A stretch of DNA of 64,000 bases. Source: Coprobacter sp. (lineage in GTDB: Bacteria > Bacteroidota > Bacteroidia > Bacteroidales > UBA11471). Positions 17,895-25,480 of the stretch are shown here, piece by piece. A model generated the notes under the pieces. It did not search any database, was not told where the DNA came from, and saw nothing but the letters and a program-made list of their open reading frames with translations. The position numbers and the translations under genes are program-made. The stretch covers positions 1 through 64,000 of the forward strand of contig JAFTRN010000039.1 in the NCBI GenBank assembly GCA_017462265.1, written 5' to 3'. Each line of letters opens with the position of its first letter. Positions within the stretch are counted from its first letter, which is position 1.

Positions 17895-18503
17895 TTACAT
17901 TTCTCCGCCGGTATAGGCCTGCTCTATTATCACCTCATCGACTTTGAGATGCGACGAGGTAATGAAACCTAAATAGGGAGAATTCAGGTGCCGTTTCCAG
18001 CGTAAAACTTCCATATTGTCGTACGACACGATAATCTTTCCGCCTTTACGCTCTATCACCACCTCCATATTCTTATTTCGAGCTTTCGGCAGTTTTATTT
18101 TCAGCTCTTCGCCCATTTCGTCCATGAATTTTCCACGATTATAGGGACAGGCGATAAATTTATCTTCTTGGAACATGAATGCCAATCGATTGAAATTCTC
18201 GTCCATATCGAATAAGATACCAAACTGATTCTTTTCATCGATTTTGGGAACGATGAGTTTGATAATGATCTTAAAGTCGTATTCGAACAATATGGGCAGG
18301 TCCGAACTGCAAAATACATAAAAGCCCTCTTTATGCACCTCGAGGTCGAGAGCGCCCATCTTCACCAGCGCGCTCACATCTTTATCGGCATGTTCGTTCC
18401 AATCGAGCGCAGTGGCCCCATCGAAATTATCGACAATACGTATCTGTGCCGACACTACCATCGTACACAATAGGACAACGACAATTACAAATATCCGTTT
18501 CAT
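17895..18503 (-). CDS. Secreted beta-sandwich protein of unknown function
   Basis: A signal peptide ends at VVSAQ (residue 19). The mature 183 residues have a strand pattern and motifs (NFDGATALDWNEHADKDVS, QFGILFDMDENF, YLGFITSSHLKVDEV) resembling concanavalin-like or DUF1080-type sandwich domains that bind carbohydrate. No catalytic residues can be assigned. It lies 6 bp downstream of the PEGA-domain gene, so the two are an operon. Confidence 0.7.
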   Translation of the reverse strand: MKRIFVIVVVLLCTMVVSAQIRIVDNFDGATALDWNEHADKDVSALVKMGALDLEVHKEGFYVFCSSDLPILFEYDFKIIIKLIVPKIDEKNQFGILFDMDENFNRLAFMFQEDKFIACPYNRGKFMDEMGEELKIKLPKARNKNMEVVIERKGGKIIVSYDNMEVLRWKRHLNSPYLGFITSSHLKVDEVIIEQAYTGGEM

Positions 18504-18509
18504 AATCTA

Positions 18510-19175
18510 TTAATTTTTTCCGATACGTTGTTGCATTTCATTGATGAGCGGTTCATAGAATTTCAGTACGCGCGGCCAGGGTTGATAACCGTCCATACCA
18601 TAAGAGTCCATCGGAGCAATTTCTGAAGATATACGTATCTGATAAGCCAATCCTTCGTTGGTAATCTCTTTTATTTGCACCATGGTACGCACTTTCACCT
18701 CTGCACTCGGGAAGGTCTTTACTACCCAGTGGGTATTCATAAATCCAGATGCTTTATCCGAGTTTTTCATCTCATTGAAATAGTTGAGCATCACCTGCGT
18801 CAGCAATTTCCAGGCCATATCCTCATCAATTCCTTCGCGTACACGAATAGTCGAATATGTATTTGCAAGCTCCGAAGCCACAGATCCCTCCATAGAATCG
18901 TCTTTTCTAAGGTCGATAGGAATAGCCTTGCGAGTATCGTGCTTATATATTCTCAGCGATTTTTCTACAAATCCGGGTAATTCTACCTTCACATTGAAAA
19001 ATTCGTCCTTTGACTTAAAATTGAGGACATAAAATCCGTCACCCACGTAATTTCCATCTACATATATTTTGGCATTATCGGGATTGGTTACAATTTTTAT
19101 TTTTTTAGCCGATACCTCATTCGATACAAGCATAAAGGCTCCTAACAGCATAAAAAGCGCAATTATTTTTTTCAT
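18510..19175 (-). CDS. Secreted PEGA-domain protein
   Basis: A signal peptide ends near VSAKK (residue 24). Residues 25-90 are a PEGA-like beta domain (IVTNPDNAKIYVDGNYVGDG, then VKVELPGFVEKSLRI), a fold often found in surface or cell-envelope proteins. The remaining 130 residues form an alpha/beta domain that is not recognised. The gene has no TAnnTTTG box of its own; the nearest upstream candidates are those of the structured RNA at 19414 and 19552, so the RNA may be its leader. Confidence 0.72.
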   Translation of the reverse strand: MKKIIALFMLLGAFMLVSNEVSAKKIKIVTNPDNAKIYVDGNYVGDGFYVLNFKSKDEFFNVKVELPGFVEKSLRIYKHDTRKAIPIDLRKDDSMEGSVASELANTYSTIRVREGIDEDMAWKLLTQVMLNYFNEMKNSDKASGFMNTHWVVKTFPSAEVKVRTMVQIKEITNEGLAYQIRISSEIAPMDSYGMDGYQPWPRVLKFYEPLINEMQQRIGKN

Positions 19176-19261
19176 ATCTGTTCTATGTATAATATACCCT
19201 ACTCACTTGTCGGCTTTTCAGGTTACTCCGCAGTCCTTATTATCATAGAAATACACACATA

Positions 19262-19408
19262 AAAAAAGCGCAGGACAGAACCCGGATATTGTTCTTGAGG
19301 TCTTCGACTACCTGACAACCAATGATACGAGTAAAGCCCACGCCGTATGACGTGAGCGTCCATCGCTTTACTCTTGGTTGTCGTGAAAGTGTCGAAGTTT
19401 CAAGAACA
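19262..19408 (-). ncRNA. Candidate structured RNA: long bulged hairpin (6S-like architecture)
   Basis: On the minus strand nested stems pair almost the whole segment: CTTGTTCTTGA with TCAAGAACAA, CTTCGAC with GTCGAAG, GACAACCAA with TTGGTTGTC, GAGTAAAGC with GCTTTACTC, and an apical GCTCACG/CGTGGGC stem. Internal loops and bulges separate them. A TAGCTTTG -7 box ends 5 bp upstream of the predicted 5' end, and a run of seven T follows the 3' side. A promoter, a single long interrupted hairpin and a length near 147 nt resemble 6S RNA, but no signature proves that; a leader for the PEGA operon is the alternative. Nothing in it codes. Confidence 0.6.
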
Positions 19409-19413
19409 AGAAT

Positions 19414-19421
19414 CAAAGCTA
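19414..19421 (-). promoter_or_regulatory. -7 box (TAGCTTTG) for the structured RNA
   Basis: Minus-strand TAGCTTTG matches TAnnTTTG and places the start site at the base of the first stem. A second box, TATCTTTG, lies farther upstream at 19552-19559. The remaining 19422-19551 holds no gene. Confidence 0.5.
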
Positions 19422-19587
19422 AAACGCTTTTCCAATATTTTTTAAAATGTGCGTACCAAATTATACGCTTTACTTCATCGGCAGAATGTTTTTTGTTGTT
19501 AATACTATTAAGAAGCCAAGGAGGCCACTATGTTCACTTTGCAAAGATATACAAAAATATGAATATCACGCGTATTGTCATTCTATT

Positions 19588-20382
19588 TTATACCTTTTCG
19601 AGGATACGACGCACGGCCGGGATTTTGAGTATCGGCAGTAGTACCCACGCCGGCATGGTGGCGCACAGGGCGGCCTCTACTTTGGTAAAGAATCCCGGCA
19701 AACAACTACGGCGACGGCGGAACATGGCCCGCAACGCCTTCCGTGCCACCGACGAGGCCGACATCATCACCCCACATCGCAGTAGGCGACGACGCATCTT
19801 GTCGTCGAGATTGTAGAAGGGGGTATCTACCGCCGAGGGAAACACCGTGGTGACGCCCACACCATAATTGCGCATCTCATACCACAAGGCACGTCCGAAG
19901 GTGCGTAGAAAGGCTTTCGAGGCGCTGTAATGCGATATGGTGGGATAGGGAGTCCAGGCCGTTATCGACGACATAATGAGCACATAGCCATACCGACGGA
20001 CTCGCATATCGGCCGCAAACAGGCGACACAACTTCATAGGCGTGGCACAATGCAGGGCCACGATTGTATCGAGTCGCTCAGGCGCGGTGCGCTCCAACGT
20101 CGAAAAGAGCAACATACCGGCGTTGTTTATAAGTATATCCACCTGCAAACCGTTGTTGCGAGTGTAGTTGTACAGCCGTTGAGCGGCATCGGTATCGGTG
20201 AGGTCGATGTAATAAGGGTGAGTTTTCACGCCATAGCGCGAGGCTATATCGGTCGCCGCACGACGATTCTCGTCCTCGCAATTACTTACCAATATTATAT
20301 TCCAACCGACGGACGCCAATTGATGGGCATATTCCAACCCCATACCCGACGACGCCCCGGTAATCAACGCATAATTTTTCAT
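19588..20382 (-). CDS. SDR-family oxidoreductase
   Basis: Short-chain dehydrogenase/reductase with a classical Rossmann fold: TGASSGMG cofactor loop at residues 8-15, NNAG near 85, catalytic Ser in IMSSIT and YSASK for Tyr/Lys. The C-terminal extension after about 210 is basic and then hydrophobic (PAWVLLPILKIP), as in SDRs associated with membranes or lipids. The ATG at 20382 is chosen over one 18 bp upstream because the latter overlaps the -7 box. The substrate is unknown. Confidence 0.87.
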   Translation of the reverse strand: MKNYALITGASSGMGLEYAHQLASVGWNIILVSNCEDENRRAATDIASRYGVKTHPYYIDLTDTDAAQRLYNYTRNNGLQVDILINNAGMLLFSTLERTAPERLDTIVALHCATPMKLCRLFAADMRVRRYGYVLIMSSITAWTPYPTISHYSASKAFLRTFGRALWYEMRNYGVGVTTVFPSAVDTPFYNLDDKMRRRLLRCGVMMSASSVARKALRAMFRRRRSCLPGFFTKVEAALCATMPAWVLLPILKIPAVRRILEKV

Positions 20383-20387
20383 AGAGA

Positions 20388-20395
20388 CAAAGGTA
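20388..20395 (-). promoter_or_regulatory. -7 box (TACCTTTG) directly before the SDR start codon
   Basis: Minus-strand TACCTTTG ends 5 bp before the ATG at 20382. If used, transcription would begin at or next to the start codon. No good -33 TTTG is present at the usual spacing. Confidence 0.45.
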
Positions 20396-20438
20396 ACCAA
20401 TTTTCAAAAGCGAGGAAATCATATCTCAAAAAAAGAGA

Positions 20439-20522
20439 TTATTCCTCCAATAGGCGTCCATCGTCGTTCCAATCGCCATAGATTATACCTTTAAAGTTGT
20501 GTATAATTAGGCGTTCTATCAT
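20439..20522 (-). pseudogene. Short remnant ORF with AAA-ATPase-like N-terminus
   Basis: A 27-residue frame begins MIERLIIHNFKGI, which resembles the first strand of SMC/OLD-type ATPases (typically xIxxLxIxNFKGI), but it stops after DWNDDGRLLEE. It lies next to another decayed gene. It is probably a fragment; a real micro-peptide cannot be excluded. Confidence 0.35.
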
Positions 20523-20534
20523 ACTATTTAAGTA

Positions 20535-20808
20535 TTATAATTCATTTATCTTTTCTAAGAGAAAGTCTTCAATATTGATATATTGTACCCCTTTTTCATC
20601 TATCCAAGGCAAAACATTATCACGTACCACAACTATTTTCGTATAAGAATCATCGATTCTATTTAGGGAGTTTGTTGGTGCTTTGAGTAGAGAAACGAAT
20701 ATCGGCATTCTCTCTTATTTGTTTCATTGTATCTTCTTTCCACTTATCTGTACTACGCAAATGTTCGCCCTTTGGTTCTATGAATATCTGAATATAGTCA
20801 GTCTTTGC
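20535..20808 (-). pseudogene. C-terminal remnant of a type III restriction-like Res subunit
   Basis: Translated on the minus strand, one frame reads YIQIFIEPKGEHLRS and DKWKEDTMKQI, as at the end of DEAD-box Res subunits of type III restriction systems. It stops at 20659, and the rest continues in another frame with KIVVVRDNVLPWID and ends in a stop at 20535. A frameshift therefore lies near 20660. The 5' side breaks off at a short repeat (ATCGATTTAACGGCAATC), with no N-terminal part and no methylase gene nearby. The fragment is non-functional as restriction enzyme. Confidence 0.65.
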
Positions 20809-20979
20809 TCATCGATTTAACGGCAATCTTTTATAATATATAAACCTTACCCTTCACTTTATATTTGACACCAACGATAAAAAAAATAGGTAATATAATG
20901 TATATTTTCGAGCAAATGAAATAAAAAGCGTTTATCGAAAAACTTTTTAGCAGAAATAACGTTTTTAAGAAAAAAGATG
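20809..20979. other. Gene-free AT-rich spacer with short repeat
   Basis: It begins with a copy of the CGATT..ACGGCAATCTTTTATAATA repeat also seen at 240 and is otherwise AT-rich. It holds a GACACCAACGAT motif near 20868. No coding potential is seen. Confidence 0.5.
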
Positions 20980-20987
20980 TATATTTG
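20980..20987 (+). promoter_or_regulatory. -7 box (TATATTTG) for rho, with about 150-nt leader
   Basis: TATATTTG matches the consensus. The start codon of rho is at 21144, so the leader would be about 150 nt, long for this region. No classical riboswitch is recognised in 20995-21143. The length leaves room for Rho autoregulation, which is known in other bacteria. Confidence 0.5.
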
Positions 20988-21143
20988 CATCGGAATTAGC
21001 GTAAACAATATAGGTTTCTCTTTCTCTATTGGCTTATTCCGTCAATCCAAAAACAAATACAATCTATTTATTGGCAGCACGTTCCTTTTATGTGAGGGGC
21101 GTCGTATGTTTTTACAGCTGCCCGAAAAATATCCTTATTTTAT

Positions 21144-23078
21144 ATGTACAACATTCTTGAACTCAAAGACAAAAGTCTTGATGAATTGCAGGGTATAGCC
21201 CAAGAAATGAGTTTAAATGACGTAAACAAAAACGATAAAGACGGATTGGTATATGCCATTCTCGACCAACAGGCCATAAATATGGCAGGACGTCAAACAG
21301 CTAAAAAAGAGGCTTCGACAGAGACTCGCCGTCAAGGTCGCACCAAGGCCAAAGCCGAGGAACCGGCCAAAACAGAAGAGGTGAAAGCCGAAGAAACTCC
21401 CGCCCCGGCACGAGAGAAAACTCCGCGCGGACGTCGCCCGAGAGTGAAAATCGAAGATGAACTGACACAGCTCTCGACCGAGGCAGCTGAAACCGAAACC
21501 AAAACGGAGCCGACCACCGAAGAAAACAGTTCTTCGCATCGAGTGCGCTATTCTCACCCTGCCCTCACCGAACAAGTAGAAATAGCCTTTACCGATGGTG
21601 AGGCCTCTGCCGCATCGGCCGTCACTGTTACCGAGGAGAAAGCACCCGTAGCCGAAGCACCCGTAGTAAAACGCGGACGTCGCCCCAAAATACAGAAAAT
21701 AGATGTCCCCGAAAAGGTGGCCGACGAACAAGCAAGTGCCGAAGCAAAAGCTCCGAAGACGGACGCTACCGCTCCGGCCGAAAACGCCGAAGCCGACAAG
21801 GAGAATACTCCCACAGCGGCGCCGACCGTAGAAGCACCGGCTGTGAATCTGCACACCTTCTTCCCCCGCGGAGAGCGCCAACGTTTCATTCCGAGAGGTC
21901 GCGGTGGCGATAATATGCAGTCGCAATCATATCGCCAGGCCGAAAAGGCTTTCGACTTCGACGGCATACTCAACGGTGTGGGTGTACTCGAAATGATGTC
22001 CGACGGTTATGGATTCCTCCGCTCGTCGGACTACAACTACCTCGCCTCACCCGATGATATATATGTATCGCCCGCACAGGTAAAAATCTACGGTCTCAAA
22101 ACCGGCGACGTGGTCGAAGGCCCCATTCGCCCACCGAAAGAGGGGGAAAAATTCTTCCCCTTGGTGCGAGTGGAACGCATCAATGGTCGCACACCCGAGT
22201 TTGTACGCGACAGAGTACCGTTTGATCACCTTACCCCGCTTTTCCCCGAAGAAAAATTCAAACTCACGACCGGTCGTCCCAACGACAATATTTCGTGCCG
22301 TGTGGTAGATATGTTCGCTCCCATCGGGAAAGGCCAGCGTGGCCTCATCGTAGCGCAACCCAAGACCGGTAAGACCATGTTACTCAAAGATATTGCCAAT
22401 GCTATAGCCGCCAATCACCCCGAGGTGTATATGATGATATTGCTCATCGACGAGCGCCCCGAGGAAGTAACAGACATGGCTCGCAGCGTGAATGCCGAGG
22501 TCATATCATCGACATTCGACGAACCGGCCGAACGCCACGTAAAAGTAGCCAGTATCGTACTCGAAAAGGCCAAACGTATGGTGGAATGTGGTCACGATGT
22601 AGTGATTCTGCTCGACTCTATCACCCGTCTGGCTCGTGCCTACAACACCGTATCACCGGCGTCGGGCAAAGTATTGTCGGGTGGTGTCGATGCCAACGCG
22701 TTGCATAAACCCAAACGATTCTTCGGAGCCGCCCGTAACATCGAAAACGGCGGCAGCCTTACCATCATAGCCACGGCTCTCACCGAGACCGGCTCGAAAA
22801 TGGACGATGTGATTTTCGAAGAATTCAAGGGTACCGGCAACATGGAGTTGCAACTCGACCGCAAGCTCTCAAACAAGCGTATATTCCCCGCCGTAGATAT
22901 TATTGCGTCGAGCACACGACGCGATGATTTGTTGCTCTCGCAAGACATTCTCAACCGTATGTGGATACTACGCAAATATATATCGGACATGAATTCCATC
23001 GAGGCCATGACCTTCATCAAGGAGCGTATGGAACGCACCGCCTCGAACGAAGAACTTCTCTACTCTATGAACGATTAA
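21144..23078 (+). CDS. rho: Transcription termination factor Rho with large disordered insertion
   Basis: Hexameric RNA helicase that terminates transcription. Residues 1-47 are the Rho N-terminal helical domain. About 48-265 is a low-complexity stretch rich in Glu, Lys, Ala, Pro and Thr with RGRRPR and RGRRPK repeats. The cold-shock-like RNA-binding domain is at about 275-355, and the ATPase core follows with Walker A PKTGKT (406-411) and Walker B VILLD (about 487-491). At 644 residues it is about 225 longer than E. coli Rho. Comparable insertions are known in Bacteroides Rho and have been linked to condensate formation. It is monocistronic with its own terminator. Confidence 0.97.
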   Translation: MYNILELKDKSLDELQGIAQEMSLNDVNKNDKDGLVYAILDQQAINMAGRQTAKKEASTETRRQGRTKAKAEEPAKTEEVKAEETPAPAREKTPRGRRPRVKIEDELTQLSTEAAETETKTEPTTEENSSSHRVRYSHPALTEQVEIAFTDGEASAASAVTVTEEKAPVAEAPVVKRGRRPKIQKIDVPEKVADEQASAEAKAPKTDATAPAENAEADKENTPTAAPTVEAPAVNLHTFFPRGERQRFIPRGRGGDNMQSQSYRQAEKAFDFDGILNGVGVLEMMSDGYGFLRSSDYNYLASPDDIYVSPAQVKIYGLKTGDVVEGPIRPPKEGEKFFPLVRVERINGRTPEFVRDRVPFDHLTPLFPEEKFKLTTGRPNDNISCRVVDMFAPIGKGQRGLIVAQPKTGKTMLLKDIANAIAANHPEVYMMILLIDERPEEVTDMARSVNAEVISSTFDEPAERHVKVASIVLEKAKRMVECGHDVVILLDSITRLARAYNTVSPASGKVLSGGVDANALHKPKRFFGAARNIENGGSLTIIATALTETGSKMDDVIFEEFKGTGNMELQLDRKLSNKRIFPAVDIIASSTRRDDLLLSQDILNRMWILRKYISDMNSIEAMTFIKERMERTASNEELLYSMND

Positions 23079-23100
23079 GGCACTAAAAAACAGATTTCCA

Positions 23101-23131
23101 AAAAGGCAGGCCGCGGTCTGTCTTTTTTTTG
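23101..23131 (+). terminator. Terminator of rho
   Basis: An interrupted stem (AAAAAGGCAGGCCGCGG with its partner GTCTGTC and eight T) lies 22 bp after the rho stop. Confidence 0.75.
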
Positions 23132-23221
23132 TAAATACACCCTATCACCCCCGAATTATTGCCTTTTCATCGGGAAATTTGGTCACGTCAAAAAAAAATT
23201 GTAATATAGCACCTTGAAATA

Positions 23222-23484
23222 AGAAGCTGTTTTAATTTTCTAAAAAAATTATTACGGCTTCAAAAAAAACGTTTCGGCTTCTTTAAGGCTCTTTTGGCTG
23301 CCTTTTTCATCAAAAAACTTGGAAATAGCCCGCTATTCCCTGCGCATTTTGATGAAAAATTCATTCCAAAATACCTCTTAAAATAATCTCGAAAGATAGT
23401 GCCAACGAGCGCAATGTAAACTTGTTTACAAATTGCACAGCGAGTGCAGCCTATCTTCTGCAAAATAAAATTCAAACAACTTCT
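23222..23484 (+). repeat. Dispersed inverted-repeat element, 263-bp copy B
   Basis: It runs from AGAAGCTGTTTTAATTTT to AAATTCAAACAACTTCT. Inside are a hairpin (GGAAATAGC at 23321-23329, GCTATTCC at 23332-23339) and a 63-bp near-palindrome (23394-23456) centred on TGTAAACTTGTTTACA. The 63 bp are identical to the copy at 46758-46820. It occupies most of the rho-HU spacer; the rest of 23132-23527 holds no gene. Confidence 0.85.
23394..23456. repeat. 63-bp near-palindrome, identical in both long elements
   Basis: It begins AGATAG and ends CTATCT, with arms around a TGTAAACTTGTTTACA core. Its reverse complement is found base for base at 46758-46820, although the surrounding element copies have diverged. 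Confidence 0.85.
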
Positions 23485-23527
23485 AAAAGACTGTTATAAA
23501 TCAGCCTCAAGAAAAAACGCACAGATA

Positions 23528-23815
23528 GTGGAACACAAACAATTCTTTGCAACCTTACAAGAGCATCTCGGCAAGGACAAAAAAGAGGTCGATAACCTCT
23601 ACTCGGGCTTGTTGCAGATTATCAAAGAGCGTAGCCTGTCGATGGATTCCATATCGATACAAGGCTTCGGTGTATTCGAGCCGCGCAAGAAGCTCGAACG
23701 AGTAACCGTCAATCCGGCTACGGGTAAACGTATGCTTATCCCGCCCCGTATCGTGCTCACATTCAAGCCGGGAGCCGTACTGAAAAGTCGTATCAAAGAA
23801 AATCCCGCCCAATGA
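23528..23815 (+). CDS. HU-family DNA-binding protein
   Basis: A 95-residue HU/IHF-fold protein expected to bend and compact DNA as a dimer. The GTG at 23528 is taken as start because it gives the normal HU N-terminus (EHKQFFATLQEHLG), whereas the only in-frame ATG (23444) lies inside the upstream palindrome. Family features are the helical dimerisation half, GFGVFEPRKKLERV, and the DNA-arm with NPATGKRMLIPP; the arm proline is present. Its stop overlaps the start of the next HU-domain gene by 4 bp, so the two HU proteins are made together and could heterodimerise. Confidence 0.85.
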   Translation: MEHKQFFATLQEHLGKDKKEVDNLYSGLLQIIKERSLSMDSISIQGFGVFEPRKKLERVTVNPATGKRMLIPPRIVLTFKPGAVLKSRIKENPAQ

Positions 23816-25305
23816 ATACCAAGATAACACAACCCGAACTCATCGAGCTCCTGAGCAAGAAATGCGATTGCACCAAGAGAGAGGCCGAGCAATTCCTGAA
23901 AGAATTTTTCGCCTTGGCCGCCGACACCGTCGCACAAGGCGAGAATCTGAAAATCAACGGGCTGGGACAATTTCGCTCTATCTGGGTGGAACCTCGGGCC
24001 AGTGTGAACGTGCGCACCGGCGAGCCGATGGAAATAGCCGGGCACTACAAACTTTCGTTCGCCCCCGACAAGGCTATGCGCGAGGCGGTAAACGCCCCCT
24101 TCTCCTGTTTCATACCCGAGGTATTGCCCGATGATGCCATTATCGACGATATATCGACCGTCGATAACGACAATACCGACGACACAGAAAAAGACGAGAT
24201 TATAGACACCGCGACACAGCCCGAAAGCACTTCGCAGAAAGAACTTACACTCGTAGAGGCTCCCCTCCCCGCACCGGAAAATGTACCGCAAGAGGAAACC
24301 CCTCAACCCGTATCGGAAGAGGAGAATACGTCTGAAAAAGAAATCTACACGACCGAAACAGCCTCAGCAACGACTACCGAAGAGGTAACAAATGAAGCGG
24401 TAGATGAAAACACTCCCCCCCTCACCGAGACGCAACTCGACGAGCTTGCCGACTTTGTATTGCAAGAATTGATAGCCAATGCTCAGACCGAAGCAGAGAT
24501 GTCGGCAACCCCAAACGAAGAGACACCCACCGATACCACAGAGCCTACGCCTACCGACAGCCCCTCAAAGGAGCCTCAACCCGAGATCATAAACCTACCG
24601 GAAACCGGAGACACTGACTCCGCCGACATTCCTTCCGAAGTAGTGTTTTTGGTCGATGAAGAAACTCTGTGGCAGAAGATATGCCGTCGTCCGATTTTAT
24701 CGACAATATGCGCCATAACGTTAGCGGCAGTCGTATTTATCGGCGTCACCCTCTATCGCTCGCCCGAATGGCGCGCTCAGTATGCCGAGATATGGAGCGA
24801 GCGTATAGCCGCTCTTGTAACCGCAAGCGATGACAGCCCCCGACAAACCTCTGCAGACCTCACCACCGACGCACAAGCTCCTACACAAAATGAAATACCC
24901 GCCCCGGCAGAAAACGCCAAAGCAGAGCAACTCCACGCTACCAATACCGGCAGAGAGAACAATTCGGTCGAAAAGATTGTTCCTGTAGAGAAGTCGTCGC
25001 CCGAGCCCACAGAGCAAACCGTGACACCCCGGCCCGACGTTACCACATTGCCACCTATCGCCACCGTGAAATTGGAACGGGGTAAACGCCTCACCTTGCT
25101 GGCATTGGAATATTATGGCGATAAAGTTTTCTGGGTATATATCTACGAGGAAAACAGAAATCGCATCTCCAATCCCAACAATATACCCATCGGGTTCAGT
25201 CTGAATATACCCGATGCTCGCAAGTATGGTATCGACGCCAACGATAAAGCCTCGATAGACCGCGCAAACAAGTTGGCCGACGAACTGAAAAAGAGATACA
25301 AATAA
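23812..25305 (+). CDS. HU-domain membrane protein with periplasmic LysM domain
   Basis: Residues 1-95 are an HU/IHF-type DNA-binding domain (helical half, then INGLGQFRSIWVEPRASVN and an arm with VRTGEPMEIA). About 96-285 is an acidic, Pro/Thr-rich linker. CRRP precedes one membrane helix (about 296-315), which predicts the HU domain in the cytoplasm. A second linker (about 320-415) leads to a C-terminal LysM-like domain (about 417-470; LLALEYYGDKVFWVYIYEENR and IPIGFSLNIP), which usually binds peptidoglycan. The protein therefore appears built to connect DNA with the cell wall. The domains are visible; the tethering role is inference. It overlaps the upstream HU gene by 4 bp. Confidence 0.88.
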   Translation: MNTKITQPELIELLSKKCDCTKREAEQFLKEFFALAADTVAQGENLKINGLGQFRSIWVEPRASVNVRTGEPMEIAGHYKLSFAPDKAMREAVNAPFSCFIPEVLPDDAIIDDISTVDNDNTDDTEKDEIIDTATQPESTSQKELTLVEAPLPAPENVPQEETPQPVSEEENTSEKEIYTTETASATTTEEVTNEAVDENTPPLTETQLDELADFVLQELIANAQTEAEMSATPNEETPTDTTEPTPTDSPSKEPQPEIINLPETGDTDSADIPSEVVFLVDEETLWQKICRRPILSTICAITLAAVVFIGVTLYRSPEWRAQYAEIWSERIAALVTASDDSPRQTSADLTTDAQAPTQNEIPAPAENAKAEQLHATNTGRENNSVEKIVPVEKSSPEPTEQTVTPRPDVTTLPPIATVKLERGKRLTLLALEYYGDKVFWVYIYEENRNRISNPNNIPIGFSLNIPDARKYGIDANDKASIDRANKLADELKKRYK

Positions 25306-25308
25306 ATA

Positions 25309-25358
25309 AGAAGCTGATTTTTCATAAAACGCATTATAGTTTCAAAAAAACAACTTCT
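25309..25358 (+). repeat. Short derivative of the dispersed element (50 bp)
   Basis: AGAAGCTGATTTTT to AAAAACAACTTCT with a shortened interior. It begins 3 bp after the HU-LysM stop codon. Confidence 0.6.
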
Positions 25359-25426
25359 TAAAAATTTTTATGGAATGATTTCGTTAATTTAACGCTTCAA
25401 ACATTAAACACAGTCGGAATCATTCC

Positions 25427-25434
25427 TATTTTTG
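25427..25434 (+). promoter_or_regulatory. -7 box (TATTTTTG) for the moxR-bat operon
   Basis: TATTTTTG lies 46 bp before the moxR start and matches TAnnTTTG. It is the only good box before the eight-gene run. Confidence 0.55.
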
Positions 25435-25480
25435 CAGAAAAATAAGACAAAACGTATAATTGAAGAAAAACATATAGATT

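Noticed and set aside
23222-23484. CRISPR repeat or IS element
   Set aside because: There is no regular repeat-spacer pattern and no transposase; copies are scattered and non-coding.
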